Part shown: positions 14,489 to 21,679 of the stretch, one piece after another
Layout: every line of letters starts with the position of its first letter
Position numbering within the stretch: the stretch's first letter is position 1
Assembly: GCA_041635475.1 (NCBI GenBank)
Contig: JBFKVA010000017.1
Coordinates: 1 to 34,193 of the forward strand
Source: GCA-020352575 sp041635475
GTDB lineage: Bacteria; Actinomycetota; Acidimicrobiia; Spongiisociales; JAENVV01
Direction of reading: 5' to 3'
Length of the DNA stretch: 34,193 nt
Made by a program: the position numbers and the translations under genes
The notes under the pieces: generated by a model
Database searches by the model: none
Told to the model about the DNA's origin: nothing
Seen by the model: the letters and a program-made list of their open reading frames with translations, nothing else

Positions 14489-14492
14489 CCTA
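14487..14492 (-). promoter_or_regulatory. Possible -10 element overlapping the rsmG ATG
   Basis: TAGGAT on the minus strand overlaps the annotated ATG and is followed after seven bases by an in-frame GTG at 14479. If used, parS lies over the transcription start. Confidence 0.35.
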
Positions 14493-14523
14493 CGGCACTG
14501 GCCGCCGTGTCTCTCCGAACAGC

Positions 14524-14549
14524 AGAACGGGCCCCGCGGGGCCCGTTCT
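14524..14549 (-). terminator. 26-bp perfect palindrome after jag
   Basis: AGAACGGGCCCC-GC-GGGGCCCGTTCT forms a very stable stem between the jag stop (14571) and the rsmG start. It probably ends the rpmH-to-jag transcript. There is no T tract in either direction. Confidence 0.55.
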
Positions 14550-14570
14550 CATCACCGTGCCGTCGAGGAA

Positions 14571-15554
14571 CTACTCTTCCTCATCGTCGACATCCTCGTC
14601 GTCATCCATGTCGTTTGCGTCGTCTACGTCATCCGCGTCGTCTGCGTCCACCTCGGCGAAGGCGTCATCTTGGGTCTCGGAGCCCGCCTCGTCAGCGGCA
14701 GCACCGGCGGGGACCACATAGCCCTCCACGACCGCGATGATCACGCATCGCCGGGGGTCCTCACCCTCGGAGTACGACCTCACGTTCTCGATATCGGCGA
14801 TGGTGTCGTGTACCACCTTGCGATCTGCCGACGTCATCGGCTCCAGCATGATCTCGCCGCCTTCGGCCAGGACGCTCTCGGCCAGTCGCTGCGCGTAGAT
14901 GGCCAGGGCCTCTCGCCGCCGGGCCCCGTACCCGGCGATGTCGACGATGACCCGCCGGGGCCGCGGGCTCTTGCGCTGCAGGACTGTCCGGGCGAGTTCC
15001 TGCACCGTTCGTATCATGGAGCCCTTGTGTCCAACGAGGACCTCGGTCTGATCGCCTGTGATCTCCGCCTTGATGATCCCGTCGTCGACCCTCGCTGAAA
15101 CCGCCCCCTCCAGTCCCAGCGAGGCGATGAGACCCTTCAGGAACTCCTCCACCATCTGGACCTGGTCCTCGACGTTGTCGTCGGTCTCGGCTTGGGCAGC
15201 GCGGTCCATCGACGTCCTCTCCTTCTTCGGTGACCCGCTCTGCGAGCCCTGCCGTTGATCTGCCCGTCCCTTGTCGGAGCGGGAGCGCCCGTCGCCAGAG
15301 CGCTTGGAGGAAGCCCTCTGCTCGCCACTGTCGCCTCCCGAGCCCGATCCGCGCCGCCGGCGCCGACGGCGTTTCGGCTTGCGAGACACCTTGACGACCG
15401 CGTCCCGGCCCCCGATCCCGAGAAAGCCCTTCACGCCTTCGTCCAGCACCTCGATGTTCGCCTGGTCCCGGGACTCAAGACCCAGTTCCTCGAGGGCCGT
15501 GGCAATCGCGGACTCCACCGATCGATCGGTCACAGTTACTTCAACGTACTCCAC
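14571..15554 (-). CDS. jag: Jag / KhpB RNA-binding protein (Jag_N, KH, R3H)
   Basis: RNA-binding protein that, in Gram-positive bacteria, acts with KhpA in cell-envelope control. The 327 residues comprise a Jag_N domain (about 1-58, with GVKGFLGIGGRDAVVKV), a highly basic and Ser/Gly-rich linker (about 59-130, starting with an eight-residue Arg/Lys run), a KH domain with VLVGHKGSMIRTVQ, an R3H domain with SADRKVVHDT, and a C-terminal tail of about 25 residues that is almost only Asp and Glu. It starts at GTG 15554, two bases after the yidC stop, with the conserved VEVTV strand at once. The opposite charges of linker and tail suggest possible intramolecular masking of RNA binding. Confidence 0.92.
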   Translation of the reverse strand: MEYVEVTVTDRSVESAIATALEELGLESRDQANIEVLDEGVKGFLGIGGRDAVVKVSRKPKRRRRRRRGSGSGGDSGEQRASSKRSGDGRSRSDKGRADQRQGSQSGSPKKERTSMDRAAQAETDDNVEDQVQMVEEFLKGLIASLGLEGAVSARVDDGIIKAEITGDQTEVLVGHKGSMIRTVQELARTVLQRKSPRPRRVIVDIAGYGARRREALAIYAQRLAESVLAEGGEIMLEPMTSADRKVVHDTIADIENVRSYSEGEDPRRCVIIAVVEGYVVPAGAAADEAGSETQDDAFAEVDADDADDVDDANDMDDDEDVDDEEE

Positions 15555-15556
15555 GC

Positions 15557-16450
15557 CTACTTCCTCCTTCGCCGCTTGCGCTTCTTGGCAGAGCCCTGGG
15601 GTCGTTTCGGGGGCGGCTTCACCCCGGACCCATCGCTCGCCGCTCCCTTGGCCTCGCTGGGCTTGCCCTCCGCAAGCTCCTCCCGCGGGGGTGGTCCCTC
15701 ATCACCGTTCAGGTCCATCTTGTTGATGATCACCTGCTGACCCAGGCGAACAACGCTCGACGCTGCCCAGTACACGGTGAGCCCTGCCACGAAGTTCCAG
15801 GAGAACACTCCGAACATGACCGGCATGATCTTGGTCACGGTCTGCATCTGCTGTGCTTGGGGCGTGTCGGGTTGTCCAGCCGTGTTGTAGCGCTGGAGCA
15901 CCCTCTGCTGGAAGAACTGGAGGCCGACCATTGCCAGGATGAGCAGCAGGTAGGGGAGGATGATGAGGCCGAGCCCTTCGCTCCCGTAGATGTCAGACGG
16001 CGTGAGCGTGAGGTCCATCGCCAGGAACCGCGCCGCTCCGTCCGACAGCGCATGGCCGAGGGCCGAGCCGGTCGGGGCGGCGAAAAGGGGGTCGGTGTGG
16101 TTGCCGAGATCGCGCAGGACCCGGAACAGGGCCCACCAGATAGGGAGTTGGACGAGCATCGGAAGCAGGCACCCGCCCGGGCTCGCCCCGGCCTCGCGCT
16201 GCAGGTTGACCATCTCCATCTGGAGGGTCTTCTGATCATCCTTGTACTTGGCCTGGAGTTTCTTGATCTCCGGGCCGATCTTCTGAAACGCCTTCGTAGC
16301 CCTCGCTTGTTTTAGTACTAATGGAAAGAGGAGGGTGTTGATGATGATCGTGAGCACGATGATGCCGAAGCCCAGGTTGGGGACGGCCTCGTACAACCAC
16401 ACGAGAAGAGCGAGGATCGGATCGCCGATCACCTTGATGAACGCGTTCAT
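15557..16450 (-). CDS. yidC: Membrane protein insertase YidC (Oxa1 family)
   Basis: Inserts and folds membrane proteins, alone or with SecYEG. The 297-residue protein has the Gram-positive form without a large periplasmic domain: a first helix near residues 25-47 (IIVLTIIINTLLFPLVL), a charged cytoplasmic loop with KKLQAKYKDD, a helix with GGCLLPMLVQLPIWWALFRVL, and two further helices near 165-185 and 210-235, ending in a strongly basic KKRKRRRRK tail that may contact ribosomes. Unlike many Gram-positive YidCs it shows no lipobox. The ATG overlaps the yidD stop (ATGA). A run of A/T-rich codons including TTA occurs at 16307-16321. Confidence 0.95.
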   Translation of the reverse strand: MNAFIKVIGDPILALLVWLYEAVPNLGFGIIVLTIIINTLLFPLVLKQARATKAFQKIGPEIKKLQAKYKDDQKTLQMEMVNLQREAGASPGGCLLPMLVQLPIWWALFRVLRDLGNHTDPLFAAPTGSALGHALSDGAARFLAMDLTLTPSDIYGSEGLGLIILPYLLLILAMVGLQFFQQRVLQRYNTAGQPDTPQAQQMQTVTKIMPVMFGVFSWNFVAGLTVYWAASSVVRLGQQVIINKMDLNGDEGPPPREELAEGKPSEAKGAASDGSGVKPPPKRPQGSAKKRKRRRRK

Positions 16451-16695
16451 CGCTTCTCCGGGATCGGGTCGTATCCACCGTCATGGAGGGGGTGGCACCG
16501 GGCGAGGCGTCGCAGGCCGAGCCACGACCCTCGGACGAAGCCGTGCACCGTCACGGCCTCCAAGGCGTACGTCGAGCAGGTCGGTTGGAACCTGCAGTTC
16601 CTCCCCATCGCCGGGGAAACGAGGCGTTGGTAGGCCTTGATCGCCCACGTGGCGATGACCGCCGCCGGGGACATGCGGGTTCGCCCCTCAGTCAT
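16447..16695 (-). CDS. yidD: Membrane protein insertion efficiency factor YidD
   Basis: An 82-residue membrane-associated protein that assists YidC-dependent insertion. It carries the family core YQRLVSPAMGRNCRFQPTCSTYALEAV, with the two conserved cysteines (C-x5-C), then GSWLGLRRLARCHPLHDGGYDPIP, which are diagnostic. The ATG at 16695 overlaps the end of rnpA by eight bases. A later ATG at 16674 is also possible and would lose seven residues. It is part of the rpmH-rnpA-yidD-yidC-jag operon. Confidence 0.95.
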   Translation of the reverse strand: MTEGRTRMSPAAVIATWAIKAYQRLVSPAMGRNCRFQPTCSTYALEAVTVHGFVRGSWLGLRRLARCHPLHDGGYDPIPEKR

Positions 16696-17038
16696 CGAGC
16701 GCTCCTCGCAACCACGCCACGACCGCATCGAACGGTGCCGTCACGACCGATGGGCCGGCGACGACGGCGATGTGCTCGCCCCGCGGAAGGTCGACCTTGC
16801 GCAGGGCCTCCCGGATCCGCCGCTTGGCCCGGTTCCGAGCCACGGCATTGCCGACTCGACGGCCGGCCACCACTGCCACCTTGGTCATGGCGTCCCCCGA
16901 CGAGGCGCGCACCACCGTGAGGTCGCCGAGGCGACACCTACGGCCGGTGGCGAAGAGGGCATCGAAGTCCTTGCGGGTTGTCAGGCTTTGCACGAGGGGG
17001 GAGGAAGGCACGCTGGCGGACGCCACGCGGCCTTCCAT
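16688..17038 (-). CDS. rnpA: Ribonuclease P protein component
   Basis: Protein subunit of RNase P, which matures the 5' end of tRNAs. The 116 residues contain the family motif VGNAVARNRAKRRIREAL (about residues 62-79), the basic RNR box that contacts the P RNA. The N-terminal part has LTTRKDFDALFATGRR, also typical. It starts six bases after the rpmH stop. The RNA subunit gene is not in this window. Confidence 0.95.
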   Translation of the reverse strand: MEGRVASASVPSSPLVQSLTTRKDFDALFATGRRCRLGDLTVVRASSGDAMTKVAVVAGRRVGNAVARNRAKRRIREALRKVDLPRGEHIAVVAGPSVVTAPFDAVVAWLRGALDD

Positions 17039-17044
17039 CGTCGC

Positions 17045-17179
17045 CTAGGCACTGATACGTTGGCGGCCCTTGAGCCGGCGGCGTTTCATGAGTGTGCGCC
17101 CGGAACGGGTCCGTTGCCGGGCCCGGAAGCCCATCTTCCGTTTCCTGCGGCGGTTGTTCGGTTGGAAGGTGCGCTTCAT
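17045..17179 (-). CDS. rpmH: 50S ribosomal protein L34
   Basis: A 44-residue, extremely basic ribosomal protein with the universal start MKRTFQPNNRRRKRKMG and the ending RRRLKGRQRISA. It is first in the rpmH-rnpA-yidD-yidC-jag operon and divergent from dnaA, the standard bacterial origin layout. The ATG at 17179 fixes the start exactly. No convincing promoter hexamer pair was seen for it; transcription should begin in the 17180-17450 region. Confidence 0.97.
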   Translation of the reverse strand: MKRTFQPNNRRRKRKMGFRARQRTRSGRTLMKRRRLKGRQRISA

Positions 17180-17294
17180 GGTGTATTCCTCGAGGCGAAA
17201 AAGGGCACGGAGAAATCGGCCCCATGGGCCGAACTCCCCATGAGGATACGGTCCCGGCCGATCTTCTGCAAAGCCGGGGGGCGCTTCGGCCTGA

Positions 17295-17325
17295 CGCGCG
17301 AAAACCCCATTGCCTCGCGCGAAAA
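17295..17325. repeat. Two CGCGCGAAAA direct repeats, 21 bp apart
   Basis: CGCGCGAAAA occurs at 17295-17304 and 17316-17325, two helical turns apart, with a related CGCGCAAAAA at 17367-17376. They lie in the 399-bp rpmH-dnaA gap and could be a regulator site for rpmH or dnaA. The protein is unknown. Confidence 0.45.
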
Positions 17326-17436
17326 GTCCCTTCCCTCCCTGAGGTCGGCGGGCAGCGGGCCAGCGCCGCGCAAAAAGGGCCTGTGACCGGCCCAGACGCG
17401 GTGGGGCAAGACGCCCAGCCTGCGATTTTCCCGATC

Positions 17437-17464
17437 TTGTGCGCCCGAGCGAAGCCCATATACT
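17437..17464 (+). promoter_or_regulatory. Probable dnaA promoter
   Basis: TTGTGC (17437-17442), 16 bases, then TATACT (17459-17464). Transcription would begin near 17471, about 108 bases before the dnaA start, with DnaA boxes inside the leader. The A/T content is unusual for this region. Confidence 0.55.
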
Positions 17465-17527
17465 CGCCCCCGGCCACTTCCCCCGGTTGGCCATCCACAG
17501 CCAGCGGTGCATCCAGCGCGCGGGTCT

Positions 17528-17559
17528 TTATCCACAACTGTGGAAATCCCTGTGGACAA
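17528..17559. promoter_or_regulatory. DnaA box cluster in the dnaA leader
   Basis: TTATCCACA at 17528-17536 is the perfect consensus box; TGTGGACAA at 17551-17559 is TTGTCCACA on the minus strand; between them TGTGGAAA (17540-17547) is a weaker reverse box. They lie 20-50 bases before the dnaA start and could autoregulate dnaA and form the first lobe of a bipartite origin. Confidence 0.8.
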
Positions 17560-17578
17560 CGAATCTGATGGAGGAAGC

Positions 17579-18928
17579 GTGACAACTGCTCAGGAAACCC
17601 GGGTGAGCAACTGGGAGAGCTTCCGACGAACGCTTCGCCAATCCCTCCCCGACGGCGCCTGGGAACGGTGGTTCGAGACCCTCCAGTACCGCGAGGAGGA
17701 CGATCACCTTCTCCTGCTCACCACGAGTGATCTGCACACCAGGCGTCTCCTCGACCGCTACCTCCCCCTCATCGAGGCCGCCGCCCAACGGGTCTACGGC
17801 GGTACCGACATCGCTGTGGAAACCTCCTCCCAGCCCCAACTCGACCTCCCGGAGGCCTCACCGGTGGCAGCCCCGCTGACCCACTCAGTGCCAGGCGCAC
17901 CAGCAGCCTCTCCCTCGTTGATGTCTCGGTACACGTTCGAGAACTTCGTCGTCGGCAGCTCCAACCGCTTCGCCCATGCAGCAGCCCAAGCCGTGGCCGA
18001 GCAGCCCGGCGAGCACTACAACCCCCTCTTCATCCATGGTGGTGCCGGCCTGGGAAAGACCCACCTGCTCCATGCCGTGGGGCACCTCGCCCACGAGTTG
18101 GACCCCCACAAGGTCATCCGGTACGTCACCTCGGAGAACTTCCTCAACGACTTCATCGACGCCATCCGTGAACGCCGCGTCGACGGGTTCAAGGCCAAAT
18201 ACCGAACGATCGACGTGCTTCTCCTCGACGACGTGCAGTTCCTCGAGGGCAAGGAGAACATCCTCGAGGAGTTCTTCCACACGTTCAACACGCTCTACGA
18301 GGCCGGCAAGCAGATGGTCATCAGCTCCGACAGGCACCCTCGCAACCTCGCCACCCTCGAGGACCGGCTCCGGAGCAGGTTCGAATGGGGACTCCTCACC
18401 GACATCCAAGCACCCGACGTGGAGACCCGGCTTGCCATCCTCGAGAAGAACGCCCGCCAGGCGCCGGTGACGGTCCCTGGTGACGTCCTGCACTTCATCG
18501 CGTCCCAGGTGTCGGAGAACATCCGCGAGTTGGAGGGGGCCCTCACCCGGGTCACGGCCGATGCGCGTCTGAACGGCCGACAGGTGTCCTTGGCTCGCGC
18601 CCAGGAGCTGTTGGCCGACATCTCATCGCGCAATCGGGTGCTCGATGGCCCCGGCATCATCGCGGCCGTGGCAGAGGGGTTCGGCTTCCATCCCGACGAC
18701 ATGACGTCACCCGGTCGTCAGCAACCTCTCGCCACCGCCCGCCAAATCGCCATGTACCTGTGCCGGGAGTTCACCGACGACTCCCTCGTCCAGATCGGAC
18801 GCCACTTCAGTCGCGATCACAGCACCGTCGTCCACGGAATCGATCGGATCAAGACCCTGCTCCAGACAGACCACACCGTGTTCGGCAAAGTCAACGAGTT
18901 GTCCCAACGCCTGCGCAAAACACCGTGA
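17579..18928 (+). CDS. dnaA: Chromosomal replication initiator DnaA
   Basis: AAA+ initiator that binds DnaA boxes and opens the origin. The 449-residue protein has domain I (about 12-85, with WERWFETLQ), a short linker, Walker A GGAGLGKTH near residue 154, Walker B LLLDDVQFLEGKE near 213, sensor and box VII regions, and the domain IV DNA-binding signature RDHSTVVHGIDRI near 413. The GTG at 17579 follows a GGAGGAA Shine-Dalgarno; earlier in-frame starts such as 17507 would run through the DnaA boxes and are rejected. Likely autoregulated through the boxes at 17528-17559. Confidence 0.96.
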   Translation: MTTAQETRVSNWESFRRTLRQSLPDGAWERWFETLQYREEDDHLLLLTTSDLHTRRLLDRYLPLIEAAAQRVYGGTDIAVETSSQPQLDLPEASPVAAPLTHSVPGAPAASPSLMSRYTFENFVVGSSNRFAHAAAQAVAEQPGEHYNPLFIHGGAGLGKTHLLHAVGHLAHELDPHKVIRYVTSENFLNDFIDAIRERRVDGFKAKYRTIDVLLLDDVQFLEGKENILEEFFHTFNTLYEAGKQMVISSDRHPRNLATLEDRLRSRFEWGLLTDIQAPDVETRLAILEKNARQAPVTVPGDVLHFIASQVSENIRELEGALTRVTADARLNGRQVSLARAQELLADISSRNRVLDGPGIIAAVAEGFGFHPDDMTSPGRQQPLATARQIAMYLCREFTDDSLVQIGRHFSRDHSTVVHGIDRIKTLLQTDHTVFGKVNELSQRLRKTP

Positions 18929-19082
18929 CAATCCACACATCTGTTTCCGTACGGTAGACAAGCCCGTTGTTGCCCACAGAGCCTGTTGACGCAAACAGCC
19001 AGCATCCACGAGGGAAAGCACGTCGTGTCCACAATCCACAGCCCCTACTACCCCTACTAGGTTTGATTCAAATCAGATAGTC
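18929..19082. other. oriC: Replication origin (oriC), unwinding lobe
   Basis: The dnaA-dnaN gap holds DnaA boxes at 18929-18937 (CAATCCACA), 18970-18978 (TTGCCCACA), 19025-19033 (GTGTCCACA) and 19032-19040 (CAATCCACA), then a C-rich step and CTACTACCCCTACTAG at 19045-19060, whose complement carries GAT triplets in exact 3-base register (a DnaA-trio array). A/T-rich sequence follows at 19061-19082, with a TTTGA-T-TCAAA inverted repeat. Box / GC step / trio / AT order equals the Bacillus basal unwinding system. At about 150 bp it is far shorter than Streptomyces or mycobacterial origins. Confidence 0.8.
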
Positions 19083-19104
19083 AGTACGAAGGACACGAAT
19101 CACT

Positions 19105-20190
19105 GTGCATATCCGAGCAGACAGAGACGACCTGGCAGATGCGTTCTCGCGGGCGAGTCGGGCCGTTGGCAGTCGAGCTGCCCTTCCGATTCTCTCCGGC
19201 GTCCTGTGCCGAGTGACCGGCACGAACCTGGAGGTGACGGGCACCGACCTCGACACGACGATTCGAACGGCGTGCGTGGTGGAGGTGATGGAAGAGGGAG
19301 CGTCGGTGGTGCCTGCGAAGCTCGTGACCGAGGCCATCCGCAAGATGCCGAGCGGCGTCGTGTCGTTGAGGTCTGACGGCCACGAACTGGAGATCACGGG
19401 AAGGGGGCCGCGGTTCGCCATTCGTGAGCTGCCGGTCGACGAGTTCCCCGACGTTCCGTCGCCCGACCTGACGGGGGCGGTGGAGGTGAACGGAGTGTTG
19501 CTGGCAGAGGCGATCAAACAGGTCACGGTGGCAGCCTCACTCGACTCGGCCCGGCCGGTACTCACCGGGGTGCAGATGGAGGACTCGGAGGCCGGAATGC
19601 GGATGGTGGCAACGGACTCCTACCGGTTGGCCGTGCGCACGCTGGAGGGCGTGCACGTTGCCAAGGGTGCCCTGATCCCGGCTCGTGCCCTCAAGGAGAT
19701 CCCACCGGCGATCGGGAGCGCCGCGGTGCAGGTAGCGATCGGGGACCGGGAAGCGTCGTTCGTGACCGATCGGGGAAGCGTCACCGTTCGGCTGATCGAG
19801 GGTGCCTTCCCCGACTATCGCCGCCTTCTTCCGGAGCAGTACCCGAACCGCCTCGTCGTGGAGAAGGCAACGCTGCTGGACGCGCTCGGGCGCGCCTCGC
19901 TCGTCGCCGAGGACCACATCCCCGTTCGCCTCCAACTCGGGGATGGTGGCATGGAGGTGACGGTCACCCGTCAGGACGTGGGGGGCGAGGTGGAGCAGGT
20001 CCAGGGGTCGTACTCGGGGGAGGACGAGTCGGTCCTCATAGCGTTCAACCCCCGGTATCTCGGCGATGGGGTGTCGGTCATCCAGTCCGACCAGGTCGAG
20101 ATCCAGGTGAGGGACGGGCAGAAGCCGAGCGTGATCCGGGGCGTGGAGACGGATGACTTCCTCTACCTGCTCATGCCCATTCGCATCTGA
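19105..20190 (+). CDS. dnaN: DNA polymerase III beta sliding clamp
   Basis: The clamp encircles DNA and tethers polymerase and repair enzymes. The 361-residue protein has the usual three similar domains; recognisable points are SRAVGSRAALPILSGVL at the N terminus, ATDSYRLAVRT in the second domain, and a C-terminal YLLMPIRI, the conserved end that forms part of the partner-binding groove. It starts at GTG 19105, preceded by AAGGA about 12 bases upstream. It is followed by recF after 51 bp. Confidence 0.96.
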   Translation: MHIRADRDDLADAFSRASRAVGSRAALPILSGVLCRVTGTNLEVTGTDLDTTIRTACVVEVMEEGASVVPAKLVTEAIRKMPSGVVSLRSDGHELEITGRGPRFAIRELPVDEFPDVPSPDLTGAVEVNGVLLAEAIKQVTVAASLDSARPVLTGVQMEDSEAGMRMVATDSYRLAVRTLEGVHVAKGALIPARALKEIPPAIGSAAVQVAIGDREASFVTDRGSVTVRLIEGAFPDYRRLLPEQYPNRLVVEKATLLDALGRASLVAEDHIPVRLQLGDGGMEVTVTRQDVGGEVEQVQGSYSGEDESVLIAFNPRYLGDGVSVIQSDQVEIQVRDGQKPSVIRGVETDDFLYLLMPIRI

Positions 20191-20241
20191 GGTGGGTCCC
20201 CCGGCCGCGTCCACCGGCTGCCGCGGCCTGGGAGCCTGAGC

Positions 20242-21339
20242 GTGCAGCTCACATGGTTCGAGCTTTCGGGGTTCAGATCGTATGACGAACTCCGCCTCGA
20301 ACCGGACCCGGGCGTCAACGTCTTCGTGGGGGCCAACGCGGTGGGCAAGACGAACCTCCTGGAAGGGATCGGGTACCTCGCCCGCATGCGGTCGTTCCGT
20401 CGGGTGCCCGATGGTGAGCTCATCCGAGAAGGGGCAGAGGCGGCCGTGGTCCGAGGTGAGGTGGCCCGCCCCGACGGAGCGTCGCTCATCGAGATGGAAA
20501 TCCCCAGGGAGCGACGACGACGGGCCCTGGTGAATCGTTCCGGGTTGTCGAGGGTGGCGGACCTGCTCGAACACGTACGGGCGGTGGTCTTCCAACCGGA
20601 CGACCTCGACATCGCCAAGAGGTCACCGTCCCACCGTCGGGAGTTCATCGATGAGGCGGCCGCCCACCTGTGGCCCGTCGCCCACCAGGACCAGGCGGAC
20701 TACGAGCGGGCGGTCCGCCAGCGCAACGCCCTCCTGCGCCAGATGGGGCGGGACGCGGATCGTCCGACCCTCGATGTGTGGGATCAGCGCGTCGCCATGT
20801 ACGGGGCGCGTGTCATGGGGCGGAGGGCTGCGGCCGCGGGGGAGATTCTCCAACCGGCCCGCGAGGCGTACCGGACACTGGCCGGCGCCGACGTCGAGAT
20901 CTCCATCGACTACCAGAGCACATGGGGTTCGTCCCTGGAGGACGGCGGCGGTGTCTCCGAGTGGGAGGCGAGACTGTGGGAGACCCTGGACAGGGCCCGG
21001 CGCGGCGACATGGAACGGAGGGTGACGACGGTGGGGCCACATCGGGATGATCCGATCCTCAGGATCGACGGGCGCGACACCCGGTTCCGGGCGTCGCAGG
21101 GTGAGCAACGATCGCTCGTCCTCTCACTCCGATTGGCCCAGCAGGTGGCAGTGGACAGGGCTGTCGGCCATCCACCACTCATGCTCCTCGACGACGTCTT
21201 CAGCGAGCTGGACATGGACCGGGCTCGTGCCCTGGCGGCGGCCCTGCCGGAGGGCCAGACCTTCATCACGACCGCCCGGGACGAAGAGGTGCCGGTGGCC
21301 GGCCGACGGTGGAGGGTGCGCCCGGGAGGGCTGAAGTGA
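20242..21339 (+). CDS. recF: Recombination mediator RecF
   Basis: SMC-like ATPase that helps RecOR load RecA at gaps. The 365-residue protein starts with the family's LTWFELSGFRSYDEL, has Walker A GANAVGKTNLL near residues 30-40, the signature SQGEQRSLVLSLRLAQ near residue 283 and Walker B LMLLDDVFSELD near 313-324. It starts at GTG 20242. Its stop overlaps the dciA start (TGATG). Confidence 0.96.
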   Translation: MQLTWFELSGFRSYDELRLEPDPGVNVFVGANAVGKTNLLEGIGYLARMRSFRRVPDGELIREGAEAAVVRGEVARPDGASLIEMEIPRERRRRALVNRSGLSRVADLLEHVRAVVFQPDDLDIAKRSPSHRREFIDEAAAHLWPVAHQDQADYERAVRQRNALLRQMGRDADRPTLDVWDQRVAMYGARVMGRRAAAAGEILQPAREAYRTLAGADVEISIDYQSTWGSSLEDGGGVSEWEARLWETLDRARRGDMERRVTTVGPHRDDPILRIDGRDTRFRASQGEQRSLVLSLRLAQQVAVDRAVGHPPLMLLDDVFSELDMDRARALAAALPEGQTFITTARDEEVPVAGRRWRVRPGGLK

Positions 21340-21653
21340 TGGATCGACCGGACATGCACGACATCTCCAGCGGTGTGGCCCGGATGCTGCGCAAGCTGGG
21401 GATGGGCGACGTCCAGGTCCTCCTGGAGTTGAAGGAGGACTGGGACACCATCGCCGGCCGCCCTTGGGCGGGGGCATCTCGACCCATCGGGATCACCGCC
21501 GGCGAACTCGTCGTGGAGGCCCTCGAACCGGGCGCGGTCTCGATGCTTCGCTACGCGACTGGCGCGCTCGTGAAAGCGGTGGATGACCGGTTCGGCAAGG
21601 GCCAGGTGGATCGGGTGAAGGTGATCGCTCCCCCCCCGGGCGGGCCACGCTGA
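21339..21653 (+). CDS. dciA: DciA, replicative helicase loader (DUF721)
   Basis: A 104-residue DUF721 protein. DciA loads or supports the DnaB helicase in bacteria lacking DnaC/DnaI; the family typically lies next to recF or gyrB in actinobacteria (mycobacterial Rv0004). Recognisable are the LRKLGMGDVQVLLELKEDWDTIAG helix-W core, the GITAGELVVEALEPGAVSMLRY KH-like strand-helix part, and the closing VDRVKVI strand. The ATG at 21339 overlaps the recF stop by one base; an earlier in-frame GTG at 21309 lies inside recF and is less likely. Confidence 0.88.
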   Translation: MDRPDMHDISSGVARMLRKLGMGDVQVLLELKEDWDTIAGRPWAGASRPIGITAGELVVEALEPGAVSMLRYATGALVKAVDDRFGKGQVDRVKVIAPPPGGPR

Positions 21654-21679
21654 CGGACGGCCGGTCGTCAGGCCGTCCG
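21654..21679. terminator. Bidirectional hairpin between dciA and thrH
   Basis: CGGACGGCC / GGCCGTCCG, a 9-bp perfect stem with an 8-base loop, spans the converging ends and includes the thrH stop. Confidence 0.5.

Noticed and set aside
20201..20228. GGCCGCG / CGCGGCC inverted repeat between dnaN and recF
   Set aside because: A 7-bp arm with a long loop in GC-rich DNA; dnaN and recF are likely cotranscribed.
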